Origin: Haemaphysalis longicornis
Lineage: Eukaryota; Arthropoda; Arachnida; Ixodida; Ixodidae
NCBI GenBank assembly: GCA_013339765.2
Contig: JABSTR010000950.1
Coordinates: 930,001 to 994,000 of the forward strand
Reading direction: 5' to 3'
DNA length: 64,000 bases
How positions within the stretch are numbered: the stretch's first letter is position 1; each line of letters begins with the position of its first letter. A program made the translations under genes and the position numbers. Shown piece by piece: positions 44,306-54,965 of this stretch. The notes below the pieces were generated by a model. It was not told the DNA's origin, made no database searches, and was given only the letters and a program-made list of their open reading frames with translations.

Positions 44306-44382
44306 AAAAGCAGCCAGCGCTGTCGGGATCGCACCCGCGTCCTTGGGATCAGCAGCACAGCGCCTTAGCCACCGCGGCAGGA
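44306..44382 (-). mobile_element. tRNA-like SINE head, minus strand
   Basis: Minus-strand CCTGCCGCGGTGGCTAAGGC (A box) ... GACGCGGGTGCGATCCCGAC (B box) resembles the head of the Ruka-like family but has no recognisable body. Confidence 0.55.
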
Positions 44383-44642
44383 TTCCAAGACATGCGTTAC
44401 TTCCACTCTCGTAGCCCGTAGCCCTGCGGATATCACTCGCCTTCGAACGATTTCATGGATGACGCAATCTTGATGTCAAGAAAAATAGTTTAGTGGCATT
44501 TATGAGTTGCTTTTTTTGTGAATTAGATTCACTAAGGTAAGTGGCGTCTTTAATCGAGAAGCGTATGGGTACTTGTGAATACGGAACCACTCCGACTGAG
44601 CGAAAATAGCTCCATCGCAACTCTTTTGAGAACAATAAAGTT

Positions 44643-44645
<3 letters not shown>

Positions 44646-44720
<75 letters not shown>

Positions 44721-44745
44721 CTCTCTCTCTCTCTTCTCTCTCTTC
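44646..44745. repeat. (CT)n tract after AATAAAGTTTATT
   Basis: A CT tract with small interruptions. It follows AACAATAAAGTTTATT directly, the same arrangement as the LINE end at 62584-62618, suggesting that it is the expanded tail of a plus-strand LINE whose body has decayed. Confidence 0.85.
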
Positions 44746-44928
44746 TTGTTTCTCCTCACTGTTCTTCACTTTCTGCCTTTATGTATTAAGACCCTGGCAG
44801 CAGGTAGCCGTACCGACCGTCAAGGCCAGTACAATTGCGCTGATCCCGCTTCCTGTCTTCTGCGTTACTGCCAGTTGTCAATCAATTCTTTGGGTGGAAA
44901 GACCGACATTGCACAAATATTTTGTCAC

Positions 44929-45011
44929 CTGTCTAAAAAAACTGTCTTGCTGTCTCAAAAAACTGTCAAATATTTTGCCTCCCGTCTCAAAAACCTGTCT
45001 CAAAAAACTGC
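44929..45011. repeat. Short tandem CTGTCTCAAAAAA units
   Basis: Five to six imperfect copies of (C)CTGTCTCAAAAAA with two insertions. Non-coding. Confidence 0.8.
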
Positions 45012-45176
45012 CACCACCAAGTTGTATTACGGCATGTTTTGCTGACGATGGATAGCAACCACTGAAGATACTGAATAAATACGCGACAGTCGCTCACCAA
45101 AGCGTCACGTGTCGAAGCAGTTGGGCACGTGACGTTGTCAATGTGGTGAACAACACAGATTCACATACATAAAGAA

Positions 45177-45177
45177 C

Positions 45178-45232
<55 letters not shown>

Positions 45233-45385
45233 TTGTGAGGTTCGACGCGCCGATGCTACACAGGCGACGCAGCGCGCTGTAGTGGAGGGCTCCGGATTAA
45301 TTTTGGCTACCTGGGGTTCTTTAACGTGTGCCCAAAATTTCTAATGCACGAGCGTTTTCTCTTTCCACCCCCATCTATAAATAAC
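45177..45385 (-). mobile_element. Ruka-like SINE body with (TAAA)14 tail
   Basis: Minus strand. The body is recognisable (GGAGGGCTCCGGATTAATTT on the plus strand) but the tRNA-like head is missing beyond about 45385, so it is 5' truncated. The tail is (TTTA)n on the plus strand at 45177-45234, a different unit from the ATCA tails of the other copies. Confidence 0.75.
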
Positions 45386-47603
45386 TGGTGTGTTCGCGCA
45401 CAAATAAGAGAATGCAACAGTGAGAGCTCTGAAGCACCGTAGCACTTCTACTCTTAAATTTACTGCATTGTCTAACTCTTGGACAAAAGCGTTTCACGTA
45501 ACTGGCAAAAAATATCAATGAAGGTTTCAAAAAGCAGGCATAGCGCTAATGTTTCTTTGACGTATACACCGATATCATTTCCCCCTCATCTTCGCATACT
45601 GCTGTTGTGAGCGGGTGTTGACGCTAGGCGGCTGTGACTCGCATTTAGAACACGGCGACACCCGCAACCACTGATTCGGCGGAGCTCGCATCAAACAACC
45701 CCAAGCGATCGCGCTGCGCGGGCTCGTTTTACTAGTTTTCTCGCTACCGGGGTCTACGTTCCGTCGATAATTATCTCGCTCGCTGCGCAAGCCTATTCCC
45801 GCTCAGCCGCTCCCATTTCTCAACGCTCCCGTTCGGACGCGCGTTATACGTGCACCGCGCCGGTAAAGATCACGCCGCGATACGAGCGAAAATTATTCAT
45901 TCGCGGCGTGCCGCCTCCCGGCTTTCGCATCCTTTCAGCAAAGCGTTGCGCGCCCCCCAGTTCACGGCGTTTCCTTATGAGCGATGCACGGGCACCCAGT
46001 GGCCAACTTCGCGCACGCAACCTCGCGCGGCAATTTCCAATGCCGGCTCCGTGATGCCATTCTGATTATCGGCGCAAGATCTCCTAGTAAACAAAAAAAG
46101 TGGGGCTCTTGTTGAATTCATTACGAGTTTTATGGGTGATCGAACGTCGGTTCTTTCCGCCTCCGCGACATGGTTTTGGGGATGACGAGAGAAAAGTTGA
46201 CCCCTTTAATGTTCAATTTGGGAACGTTTACATTGCGCTCTGCACGCTATAATGATGATATGAGCTGCGTCCAAACCATTTTGCGGCCATAGTTTTCAGC
46301 TTTGCGTGACATAAACGCCACCTTCATGATTTGGGCGAGACGTGAAAAAAAAGGTGGTTTTAAAGTGCGCGGGCACCTTTGCGCGTCATCTAAGAAAATC
46401 AGTGCTGGTGATACCGTTGGACTTCGATTTTACGAAGGCCGCTACGCCTTTCGTGATTTTACGAAATTCGGAATTCCCGCCCGCACTTGCCAATGTACGC
46501 ACCGCGTTCTCAATGTTACGAAACTCCGGCGAAAACCAAAAAACGTCCGTGTGCCCAGATTTCGAGCATTCCCAGATGGTTACAACTAATCCGTGATGAT
46601 GATGATTACGATGATGATGATGATGTGCCTCGGGGAATGACACAAACCCGCTTAAGGTATCAGCCTATCATCAGTGGCCAATCAGCTCGTGCATTCTCAT
46701 CAAAATATTGGCTAAACGAAGCTTGTGTCTAACCTTTATTATCAAGAAGAATATAAATGTCCATTGCACCCTGCTCACAATTTTCTTAAGACTAACCCCA
46801 ACATTTAGAAGATGAATATGGAATTCTGTTGCATACAGTGCAAGAACACCTCCGTCAGAGGAGAAGCATACACTTTGTATAACACGCGTGAGCGTAGTGT
46901 ACCCCGTTTCGCCGACCCAATAACTGACTTGTTTGGTGGTGATGCGCCGATTATGATCATAGTGAAGCGGGCGCAATTCATGGGAGAGTGCTGCTATTCT
47001 GCCGCGCGCGTTAGCCGCTAATATAATCAAGATTATTTGCGCAAGGATTAATCGTCGCCCGGCGCCGGTTTGTCGGTCGGTATATCAATTAACGGCCTTC
47101 GTTACGAACGCATAAGGTGCGAGATTATTAGCATAGGTTGCGTCAGCTACGCAACATCGCCTCGGCCACCCGCTGCCCCATTTGTAACGCCTCTCAGGAG
47201 TGCCGATTCGCGGCTAAGATACGGCTCACCGCAAATCGCGCCACGATTGCGCGAGTTGCTCGGTTGCGTTGTGATCGATGACTCCAGGCGAGGACTCAGT
47301 TATAACGCGGGTATGCGACCGCTCGAGCACTCCGGCATGTTTTCCTCTACGTCCTGGACCCTCTGGTTTTCCGTCATCCCTTACGAATCACGCGAGCCTG
47401 CCTTCGCTGCGCTAGATTGATCATATCTGAGTCGACGTCCGCACCAACATGGTAATATAAAGTTCGTCTACTCGAACTCTTGTTCGAATGTATGCCCGCG
47501 GCACTGCGTGTTCGGGCATATTTTCAACGGAGAGGTCATTGTACCATGCTTCTGTCGGTATTGTATACTTTGGATCTGCGAAGACCGTTCTGTCGGCAGT
47601 GCC
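45386..47603. other. No recognisable gene
   Basis: Frames up to about 120 codons (46671-47030 minus, 47070-47420 plus) show no domain. A GATGAT run lies at 46596-46625. Confidence 0.6.
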
Positions 47604-47686
47604 CACCGCGGTGCCTCAGTAATTAAAGTTAGCCGCTGAGCGCCAAGACGCGGGTATGATTTCCGGCCACGGCAGCAGTTTTAACG
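47604..47686 (+). mobile_element. Degenerate tRNA-like SINE head
   Basis: CCCACCGCGGTGCCTCAGTA (A-box region) and GCGGGTATGATTTCCGGCC (B-box region) in the spacing of the Ruka-like head. The body is absent. Confidence 0.5.
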
Positions 47687-47989
47687 CGCAGCGCTTTGGC
47701 GCCCGGTACAGGGGTTCCGCGGCGGCGGCGGCAGTGTTCGCGTAACCGAGCGAGAGAACAAGGTACCTCAGGCAGAAAGAAAACACATGAGTAGCCTCCG
47801 GTGGGGGTGAGGGCAGCACGCGCTGCTAAGGCGTCATCTCCCAGCGCGTCGCCACAGCTCAGAATGTCTCACTGCCTCCCCCTCACACTTTCTCCGACAG
47901 CTCCTCCCTCGTTTGCGGCTCATTCGAACCGACATTTGCGCGCGAGGTTCAAACACGATTTTCAACAACATGCTCGACGGCGGCCACGC

Positions 47990-48170
47990 GCTGCGAGATA
48001 ACGCCAGAGTAGTGCGTGCCGCTGTGCGTTCGCTGATCACGCGATCACCTCCTGAGACGCAGCAACTATGCGCCGTGACCGAGAAGACTGCAGTTCGCGC
48101 TGGCACAAATTTTGCGTTAGGCAGTATAGTAATCGTCAGGTTTTTTTGTTTTTTTTTTTGCATTTCAAAA
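47990..48170 (+). repeat. Dispersed repeat C, second copy
   Basis: Matches 39155-39330 in order: GTGCGTTCG.TGAT, GCGATCAC, TGAGACGCAGCA, GCCGT.A.C.AGAAGACTGCA, GCACAAATTT, GTCATATTCGTCA/ATAGTAATCGTCAG. The copy at 39.1 kb is bounded by inverted repeats; no such ends are visible here. Confidence 0.65.
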
Positions 48171-48329
48171 ACCAAGACGTTCATGCGTCGCCTTGGTTTT
48201 TGAGCTTCTCGCTCACGCACACACGTACACACACAGACACACACATAGACACAACTAAACTAACAAACTTACAAAGAAACGCGCGCGCACAACAACTACG
48301 ACGACAATGACGACTATCCTCAGCTCATG

Positions 48330-48365
48330 CTAGGAAGATGCTGGGGAAGATGCTAGGAAGATGCC
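48330..48365. repeat. Three units of GGAAGATGCT
   Basis: CTAGGAAGATG and GGGGAAGATG units in tandem. Confidence 0.8.
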
Positions 48366-48378
48366 GGCATATTCCATT

Positions 48379-48717
48379 TTAAACTTTCCTTATTCTCATC
48401 TGGAGAATCCGCTTGACGTACAGCTCTGCACTAGCACGAAGGCCAGCATAAGGAACACGAGGTCCGATAGAGATCCGGACCATGAGGTGCGGGTCAAAAT
48501 GATCGGGACGATGGCATTGGGGTTTCCGTGACGTTCGAACTTGCCTATGAACTGAGTAATATACGGCTTCGAGCCAGGAGCGACCAATGTTCCCAAATAA
48601 AACATAATCAACATGCTTACACGCGTGCGAGAAGCAGTTCATGGCCGTGGCAACGACACCGAGCAACGTAGCACCCACGGCTCCGTACGTTGCCACGGCG
48701 GAAAAGTCGTCGGCCAT
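48379..48717 (-). CDS. Unrecognised hydrophobic ORF, possibly a broken gene
   Basis: A 112-codon minus-strand frame opening MADDFSAVATYGAVGATLLG with a hydrophobic first 30 residues. From about 48610 the overlapping frame (48396-48614) reads MLIMFYLGTLVAPGSKPYIT and IVPIILTRTSWSGSLSDLVF and is also strongly hydrophobic. The two together could be one membrane protein with a frameshift, or an exon pair. I recognise no family. Codon usage cannot be judged from so little. Probability of a real gene is low. Confidence 0.2.
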   Translation of the reverse strand: MADDFSAVATYGAVGATLLGVVATAMNCFSHACKHVDYVLFGNIGRSWLEAVYYSVHRQVRTSRKPQCHRPDHFDPHLMVRISIGPRVPYAGLRASAELYVKRILQMRIRKV

Positions 48718-50066
48718 ACGAAGCCTTCGTCCTGGCCTGGTGGTTCTTACGTTGCCGGCACACGCTCTTTACCCTAGTCAGACGGCGACACTGACGCGGC
48801 ATTCGTGCCTGATTTACGCTCAAGCGGCTGCGAATGCGCCGTCAATCACTTCGCCTTTTATCGCCCGGGACAGTCGCTCGCGTTCCGACAAAAGCGCCGC
48901 ACGTGGAAGTAACAAGCAGTAAAACAATTCATTGCGAAGCATGCACCAGTGCTTATGTGGCAGGGTCCGTCGCAGCGGTGCATGCGTCACGGTTTGTCTG
49001 TCAGACATGCGTATGAGGCGAGATGGAGGAAGAGGTCGCCTCCGGGCGGTAACTTACACCCTCGTGCGGCGCACAGACAGACAGACAGACAGACTTTACT
49101 TTCTTTTTTACTAGCGGCAAGGAAGACTATGTTGGTACCTTTCGTTGTTGAAGGACGGACGACTATGGCTGTCCTAAAGGCAAACCCTTTTCCACGCTTG
49201 ATGAGGGTATGTAAACCATCGTCCTCCCCCCCCCCCCCCCCTTAAAAAGCTTAAGCTTTTAAAAAACGTTGCTGCCGTTGCTAGCTCGCCAGCAAGCGCG
49301 AGCGTGGCAGTTATAGTAGCGCTCGCTTTTGCCTCTCGCGTCGCTAAGTGAGAACGGAAAGTGAGGTTCCCCGAAATCGGCGTGACACAAAATAGGAGAA
49401 ATGGAGGGGCATTGCAATGTTCGATTTCAATGACGTTTCGGCAGTGTATCAGCGTGGCTGGAAATTTGCAAATGCAGGGTGGGCATTGACGGAAACAAAA
49501 GTTGGCGGGCTATGGTAGATCCTGAAAAACTTGGGCGTCATGGCTGTAGACTTTGTTGTTTCGAGCAAGTTTGAAGAAGGGTTACCCTTGTCACGAGTTT
49601 AGTTACGTTATATAAAACTTATTGACGATTTTACTTTTTAAGCAGTACGTCTGAAGCGGGTTAAAAATTGATTGGAATCCCGAGTCAAGTCGACGTCTTA
49701 GATATGCACTGTATGACGATTAGTGCACGGTGCAGTTGTTTTAACCCGAAAGTGTTTTATTCCCGGATTCACGAATATTTCACTTACGTCATATCAGTCA
49801 CGGAAGTGACGCCTGTACAACGAAGCAAGTGGCCGGTGATTGCGGGGAAGCAACCTTTAATACTCAGGAGTACGTTATATTTACGGTTCGTTTTTTCGTT
49901 TTCGGGCTTTGTATTTTAACACGACAGTGTATTATGTCGGGATACACCAAGACTTCACTGACGTCATGCCCGTCATGGAAATGACACCCGTACACTTTTG
50001 CCGAAGCGACTCGCCAGCAGGACGTCGCTCGCCAAGCACAGCCACAAGACAGCCACCGACCCACAA
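48718..50066. other. No recognisable gene
   Basis: Includes a (CAGA) run at 49075-49094 and a C-run at 49226-49242. Two AT-rich blocks near 49740-49810 and 49905-49990 resemble each other (GTATTTTA/ACCCGAAAG..TTATTCCCGGATTCAC versus TATTATGTCGGGATACACC; both with CACT-ACGTCAT...GTCA-GGAA-TGAC), an old direct duplication. Confidence 0.5.
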
Positions 50067-50310
50067 ATTATGTATGTATGTATGTATGTATTTATTGCAC
50101 AAAATAAAGAAAGGAAGGTCCACCAACAGGCGTAAATTGTCTCGCCTAGGGGCGGACACCGGAACGCCTGCTGGAGTAGGGGAGGTGGGATAGGGAGGAA
50201 AGAGTACATAGGAATAGGGGGATAGGGTAGAGGGCGAACATAAATATATGACGCATGGGCAAGAATAACATATATACAATGTTAGTTGAAAGAAAACAAT
50301 AAACAAAAAA
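50067..50310 (-). mobile_element. LINE 3' UTR with (TACA)n tail
   Basis: The minus strand reads GTTCGCCCTCTACCC..., then GGACCTTCCTTTCTTTATTT, GTGCAATAAA, then (TACA)5 (plus strand TATG units, 50070-50090). The pattern of UTR, AATAAA and simple tail fits other LINE ends here. No coding part remains. Confidence 0.5.
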
Positions 50311-51295
50311 ACGAAACACTAGACATATAAATAAATATAAAAACACAGGACACGAACAGCTGCAGATTTCGCTGCACATTTCACTTTCGTGTTTACCGAT
50401 TACTAAGAAAGAGGAATCAACCACAGTTCTTTTTATTAACAGAAGTGAGGGAAGGAATCTTTTATTGAGAAAAAAATGACACGGAAAGGTGGGATTGGTA
50501 TGACCCAGCTATTCTTGCTGACCCAATTTTAAGAAATTGGCGCAGCTTGCCACCGGGGGTGCAAGGTTGGAGAAACTGCGAAGCTGGGGCCTTAGCTTTT
50601 TCCGGTTTCGATAAATTTTGCTATGTTTTGCTATGCTTTGCTAAGTTCGTCAGGTTTCGCGATGTTCTTGCTAGCCTACGCTAAGTGTTCAGGGGTGAGG
50701 CCAAGTGTAGCCGGATCGACAGCGGATCCAAGGGCGAAACAAGGAAGGTCGACCCCCCAGCTCTGCTGTTTCTCTAGCATTGCAACCCTAGCGCAAGCTG
50801 CGCCATTTTCGCTTTGTTTTAGTACCCCAAGAAAGGCTATCACTTTTAAAATAGTAAGGGTTGCGCGCATGCATATGCCTCTAGTGCTCACACTCGAGCA
50901 GTAGCAAAAGTCGGCTTCACTGTTATAACACTCTATGTGCGGTGGTGCACCCTTTACAAAAGGCGCGTTTTTTTTTTTTTTTTTGCTAATGCCACCGGAC
51001 CGAGCTCGAGCTTAAACACCTCGGCTGTAAAATGAACTTGACACGTGACAGAAAGACAAATTATTATACGAAGCATCGTTAATGACACAATCATGATGCG
51101 AATTATGCAAGGTCGCATGTGCAAGGACTGCGCCAAGACATTTGCACTGAGTTCATGCCGATGAAGCATTCATGAATAGTACAGCTGGAAGCAAGAGGGA
51201 AGCGACGAATCATATATGTCTTGATCTCAGTATCATTTATGTTCATGCCCATCAGCTATCTGCTGCGACCAGTGGTGTGGTCAGACCGGATTTTT
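50311..51295. other. No recognisable gene
   Basis: At 50758-50803 CCAGCTCTGCTGTTTCTCTAG... resembles 60-105 (CCAGCTCTGCGGTTTCTCCAG...), a minor dispersed repeat. A T-run lies at 50969-50984. Confidence 0.5.
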
Positions 51296-51410
51296 GTCGG
51301 GGTTCGGTTCAGGTTCTGGTTCGGTTCAGCCGTTTCGGGCTTAGTTCGGGTTCGGTTCCAGAGCACCATTCCGTTCCGGTTCGAACCTGTCCGAACCGGT
51401 TCTAACGGTT
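51296..51410. repeat. Degenerate GGTTCGGTTC-type array
   Basis: Many copies of GGTTCGG, GGTTCAG, GGTTCTG and their complements (GAACCGG, GTCCGAACCGGTTC), partly palindromic. Probably the decayed end of a transposon with subterminal repeats. Confidence 0.65.
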
Positions 51411-51450
51411 TCATATGGGTTCGGAAAAAAAATCAGGAGTAGTGTTTTCT

Positions 51451-51585
51451 TTGTAGCCGTACGGCTGCATTCAGGTGGAATGTCAAACTTTCCTTTGCAG
51501 AACTTGTACAGGCTACAATGGAAAGTCTAACAGCTTTCGTTGTAGCCGCACGGCTGCATTCAGGTGGATGTCGAACTTTCCTTTG
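51451..51585. repeat. Direct repeat of about 46 bp, 43-bp spacer
   Basis: TTGTAGCCGTACGGCTGCAT...AACTTTCCTTTG at 51451-51497 recurs at 51540-51585 with three differences. Each unit contains the palindrome GCCGTACGGC or its variant GCCGCACGGC. Confidence 0.85.
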
Positions 51586-52861
51586 TAGTTGCTTTCTTGA
51601 GGAAAACAACAATAATGGATTTACGTAGTCGTCACGGGGCCGCCTCCTGCTCCATCCCAATCGCCTACCAGTGACGGGGCCGGACCTCGCCTCCACATAA
51701 TGCTTCCTTGGGAAGCCTGCTGGGGTGGGCAGGCAACTTTCCTAGACAGCACAGAGCCTGCCAGTCCGCCTTTTTTTATACTACCAATGTCGCACACTCA
51801 CGCGCACCCACACACGCGGCGCAGGCACAAACACCTGTGCACACGTGTTCGACAACCCCTGGGTCCGGTTCGACCCCTGGCTGCTGCACACATGCGCTAC
51901 ACACTCTAATCTTTCAAACGGAACCCCCCGGAACACTAACTCGCCGGAAGCAAGAAGCGTGAAAATGTTTCCTGCCCTCGCCCCCTTAGTGCGTGGTTTA
52001 AGCTGTGAGCTCCGCATAAGGCGGTGGCGTTCGCCGGCGTTTACATTCGCAGTTTCCTGCCATATGCAGCGAGGAGCAGCGATCAGACTAGTGGATGAGG
52101 TAACTGCTTCTGACTGTATATCACATAAACGACTACCAATAAGTCGCGGGCCATGCATTCAGATTGCGTGGATTCGACGCATGCTCTTTCCACTACCGCC
52201 AGCCATTCCGCCGCGCCTCTGAAGAAAAACAAAAATGTAGAAGGTAATCGGAAGCTACGTACAGTGCGCACCTGCATCCCTAAGTTGTAATATTTAAACT
52301 CATTTTAGTTTTGTTTTTGTACCTGTTATGAAAGCCTGCTGACGCCTCTCGACATTCCACTACGCCCCTATTGATTTGAACATGCGAAATCCGTGAAAAG
52401 GGGACACAACAGCGCCCAAAAGGGCAAAAAGAAGGTGTAAATATGAAAATATAAGAAAAACAAGAAAAATTATGGCTAAACAGGAATCGGTTCAGAATTC
52501 TTTTTAAAACGCACTTCGAGTTACTCCGGGCAACTACTCTAATGAGATTCAGACTGTTATGTTCATTATGGTTTTTCTTATCGTTGTTGTGTTTTGGTGA
52601 GAAGTATTACGAAATGGCTGCTTGTCGTGATGAGAGCAGGCCTGAAGATGCGGAAGTTTCAAATACTGACCAGTAGTTGTTACTTCATCATAAGCAAGTT
52701 AGTGGCCTCGTCGAACCCCCCCACATACTGAAACTCCTCCCCCGAGCTCGAAAATTATGGGTTCCGCATCGCCCGCCCCTGCGTACGCCCGTATCCACTA
52801 GTCCCTGCTGATACCACTACTAACAACTCCTCTCCTCCTCCTCCATCCTCCTCCTCCTCCT
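51586..52861. other. No recognisable gene
   Basis: Frames of 125 codons on both strands around 51781-52222 overlap and show no domain. The stretch at 52710-52795 (CCCCCC, CTCCTCCCCC, CCTGCGTACGCCC) resembles the C-rich repeat end at 12050-12104. Confidence 0.55.
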
Positions 52862-52990
52862 AACTCCTACTACTACTACTACTACTACTACTACGACTAC
52901 TACTACTAACTACTGCTACTACTACCACTTTTGCTACTGCTACTGCTACTACTACTGCTACTACCACTACCACTACCACCACCACCAGCA
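52862..52990. repeat. (ACT)n/(ACC)n trinucleotide tract
   Basis: Imperfect CTA, CTG and CAC trinucleotides. Confidence 0.92.
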
Positions 52991-53302
52991 AACACCGCCT
53001 ACCCCAGTCCGTTAGTACAACATGTGGGGGGACTACTACTTAATCCTTCATCTTTTTAATACGGCTATTGAATTTTCTTCCACTTTCTTGTTTGAACGTG
53101 CGTCTGCACCAACCCAGAGAACTAGAGATTTCGTTAGCCGCTGTTCGAGAGGGTTCCCTGCTATTTTGCGTGCTGAGAAATCTGTCACGTTATATAACGG
53201 AGCAGATACAAAAAGCAAGCGTTAGAGTGAGTCTTACGTCGTGATCTTGCGGGTACCTGGCCCGTCAGTGGGTAGTCCACTGTGAAAACAAAAAGAAAAA
53301 AG

Positions 53303-53372
53303 TAGCAGAGCGTGGTTTCATCCACGGACCTCTGGTTATGGGCCCAGCACGCTTCCACTGCGCCACCCTGCT
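53303..53372 (-). pseudogene. Initiator tRNA-Met pseudogene
   Basis: Minus strand, 70 nt. Compared with 2857-2928 it has three lesions: A6 to G in the acceptor stem (AGCAGGG), one C lost from the 3' anticodon stem (CCAG for CCCAG) and one C lost from the T loop (GGATGAAACC for GGATCGAAACC, in the B box). The anticodon CAT is still present and a T6 terminator follows (A6 at 53295-53300 on the plus strand). It lies only about 10 bp from the A/T-rich end of the neighbouring LINE. Confidence 0.85.
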
Positions 53373-53443
53373 TTTCTTTTTTATTACTGGCCACAAAACA
53401 AAGTGCTTAGCCACAAAGCAAAATACGCTGCACAGTACACAAA

Positions 53444-53942
53444 TTAAAAGCTCCAGCCTACAGTCCTCTTAAATTGCGCTAGTACATCCAGAATGCGTAA
53501 CCACTCAGGTTCTTCCGACATGACATTATACACTGCTCCTATATAAGCAGCAATTTCGATGAAAACTCTCGCGCTTTTGGCATTTTGAACTGCCATGGTC
53601 AGTTTTTTCCACATAGAATGCATACTAAGCGCCATGAACATATCATAGGGCACGCCCCCGTCATTTCCTGCTGGCAAAAAGCGAGGGCCCTAAGGCGTTA
53701 ATGGCAGGTCTTTTTCTCAAGGTTCGTTGGAGGATGTCCCGAAAGAACACAGTAACCCCACAGTCCAGAAAGATGTGCTTCAATTGTTTCAATTTTTTTT
53801 TCAAAGTGTACATGGGTGTACGTATAGTCCTTTTTTCCTGTAACCAGGTTTTACTGAAGCGTGCCGCTATGAGTTTGAAAGAAGAAAGATTTAACATATG
53901 AACTCCATTTGGTTTAAGAATTACTGAAATGAAAATATGCAC
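53444..53942 (-). pseudogene. LINE C-terminal part (non-inverted)
   Basis: Two frames: SSFKLIAARFSKTWLQEKRT through KHIFLDCGVTVFFRDILQRT (53661-53942), then NDGGVPYDMFMALSMHSMWK (53444-53677). They align with SFFFKLHSGTLTVQTWLKEK, DHVFIHCWMAVHFWDVMQRT and NEGVPYDLIMLLGLHSIWRA of the 31249-32100 copy. The first two Cys of the zinc cluster are lost. One frameshift at about 53670. Confidence 0.85.
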
Positions 53943-53954
53943 GGATTGTCGCTT

Positions 53955-54401
53955 GCACTAGTGTGAAGTTAAATATTTTCATATGCCGACGACATCGCTG
54001 TCTTCTGTACGGATTAGAAAAGCACAAGTGAGGTGGTGAAGGATCAAGGCGTGTTTTGCGAGTTGTCTGGCAGTGCAGTTACCTAGAACAAGTGCATAGA
54101 ATTCTGGCACGGTGACTGCAAAATAGGCCAGTGTTTTCGAGAACATGCCCTGGACGACAACTGCGGCCAGATATCTGGGCATCCCACTAGAAAATTACCA
54201 GGATGCTAGAGAGTACTGGGATGAAGAAATTGATACAGTTAGAGGGAAGTTAACACGATGGGGGAAGGGATCTGTCTGTCAATGATTGCTCGTGTATCAG
54301 TGTGTAATGTGTCTGCCGTTTACGAGGTATGGTGGGTCCTTCAGGTCATTTTAATTTCAACAAGGAACATTCAAAAGCGGCACAGAGTGCCTGCGGGTCT
54401 T

Positions 54402-54433
<32 letters not shown>

Positions 54434-54870
54434 GGCGGTGGAAGCGGATGAGTCGAACTGACTGGTTTCGCTCGGTGAAAATTGGTGGCTTGAACTAGCA
54501 CATTTGTTTATCCGGCAAATATTTTCTAGGTTTCTGAGAGAGAAAAGGAATTAATTTCTACAGACTGTGGTACAAGTCCGACTGCGGGACATAATTCCAG
54601 GCTATGTTGTTTCAACCTCCGAAATCCGCTGTGTATGTGTGCGAGGATTCTTGCGCGAAGCTGGGGATGTATTTAGAATTTTTCAAAACAAGCATTCCTT
54701 TTCAAAATAAGCTTGCAAAACAAGCTTTGAGTAGTGCACCGCGGAAGCGTTTGTACAAAGATATGGTTGATGTGTGTGCACCAGTTCGGGCTTATCGTCG
54801 CTTGTATGCAGTAGGTCCAAGAAAAAACGTTATAAACACTGCGACACTCTGCGCTTGCGGAAAACAAGAG
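53955..54870 (+). pseudogene. LINE RT and post-RT part (inverted)
   Basis: SYADDIAVFCTD with catalytic YADD at 53982-53993, then after several stops LGIPLENYQDAREYWDEEID and TVRGKLTRWGKG (54177-54270), the end of an L1/Tx1-type RT. From 54604 FQNKLAKQALSSAPRKRLYK and RAYRRLYAVGPRKNV align with RRKLYKDV..PIPRYRELYKEGPGQDV of the other copy. Many stops. Confidence 0.8.
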
Positions 54871-54965
54871 CTACACACGGTCATAACTGCAGCGTGCACG
54901 CACGCACGCACGCACGCGCACGCGCACACGCGGACACAGTTGTGCAGATTTCCGACGGAGTAGTG

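Larger units (their letters stand above)
53376..54965 (-). mobile_element. L1/Tx1-like LINE with inverted 5' part (twin priming)
   Basis: The minus-strand part (53376-53942) carries the C-terminal end of the same LINE family as 31120-32100, with a short poly(A)-like end at 53373-53382. Next to it, in opposite orientation (53955-54870), is the RT and post-RT part. The plus part ends, in family coordinates, just where the minus part begins (after YAVGPRKNV versus starting at ILKPNGVHML, aligned to EGPGQDVLKRVKRMDVKPGV of the other copy). This is the arrangement expected of a 5' inversion by twin priming. The element is decayed and carries a T/G homopolymer at 54400-54432. Confidence 0.75.
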
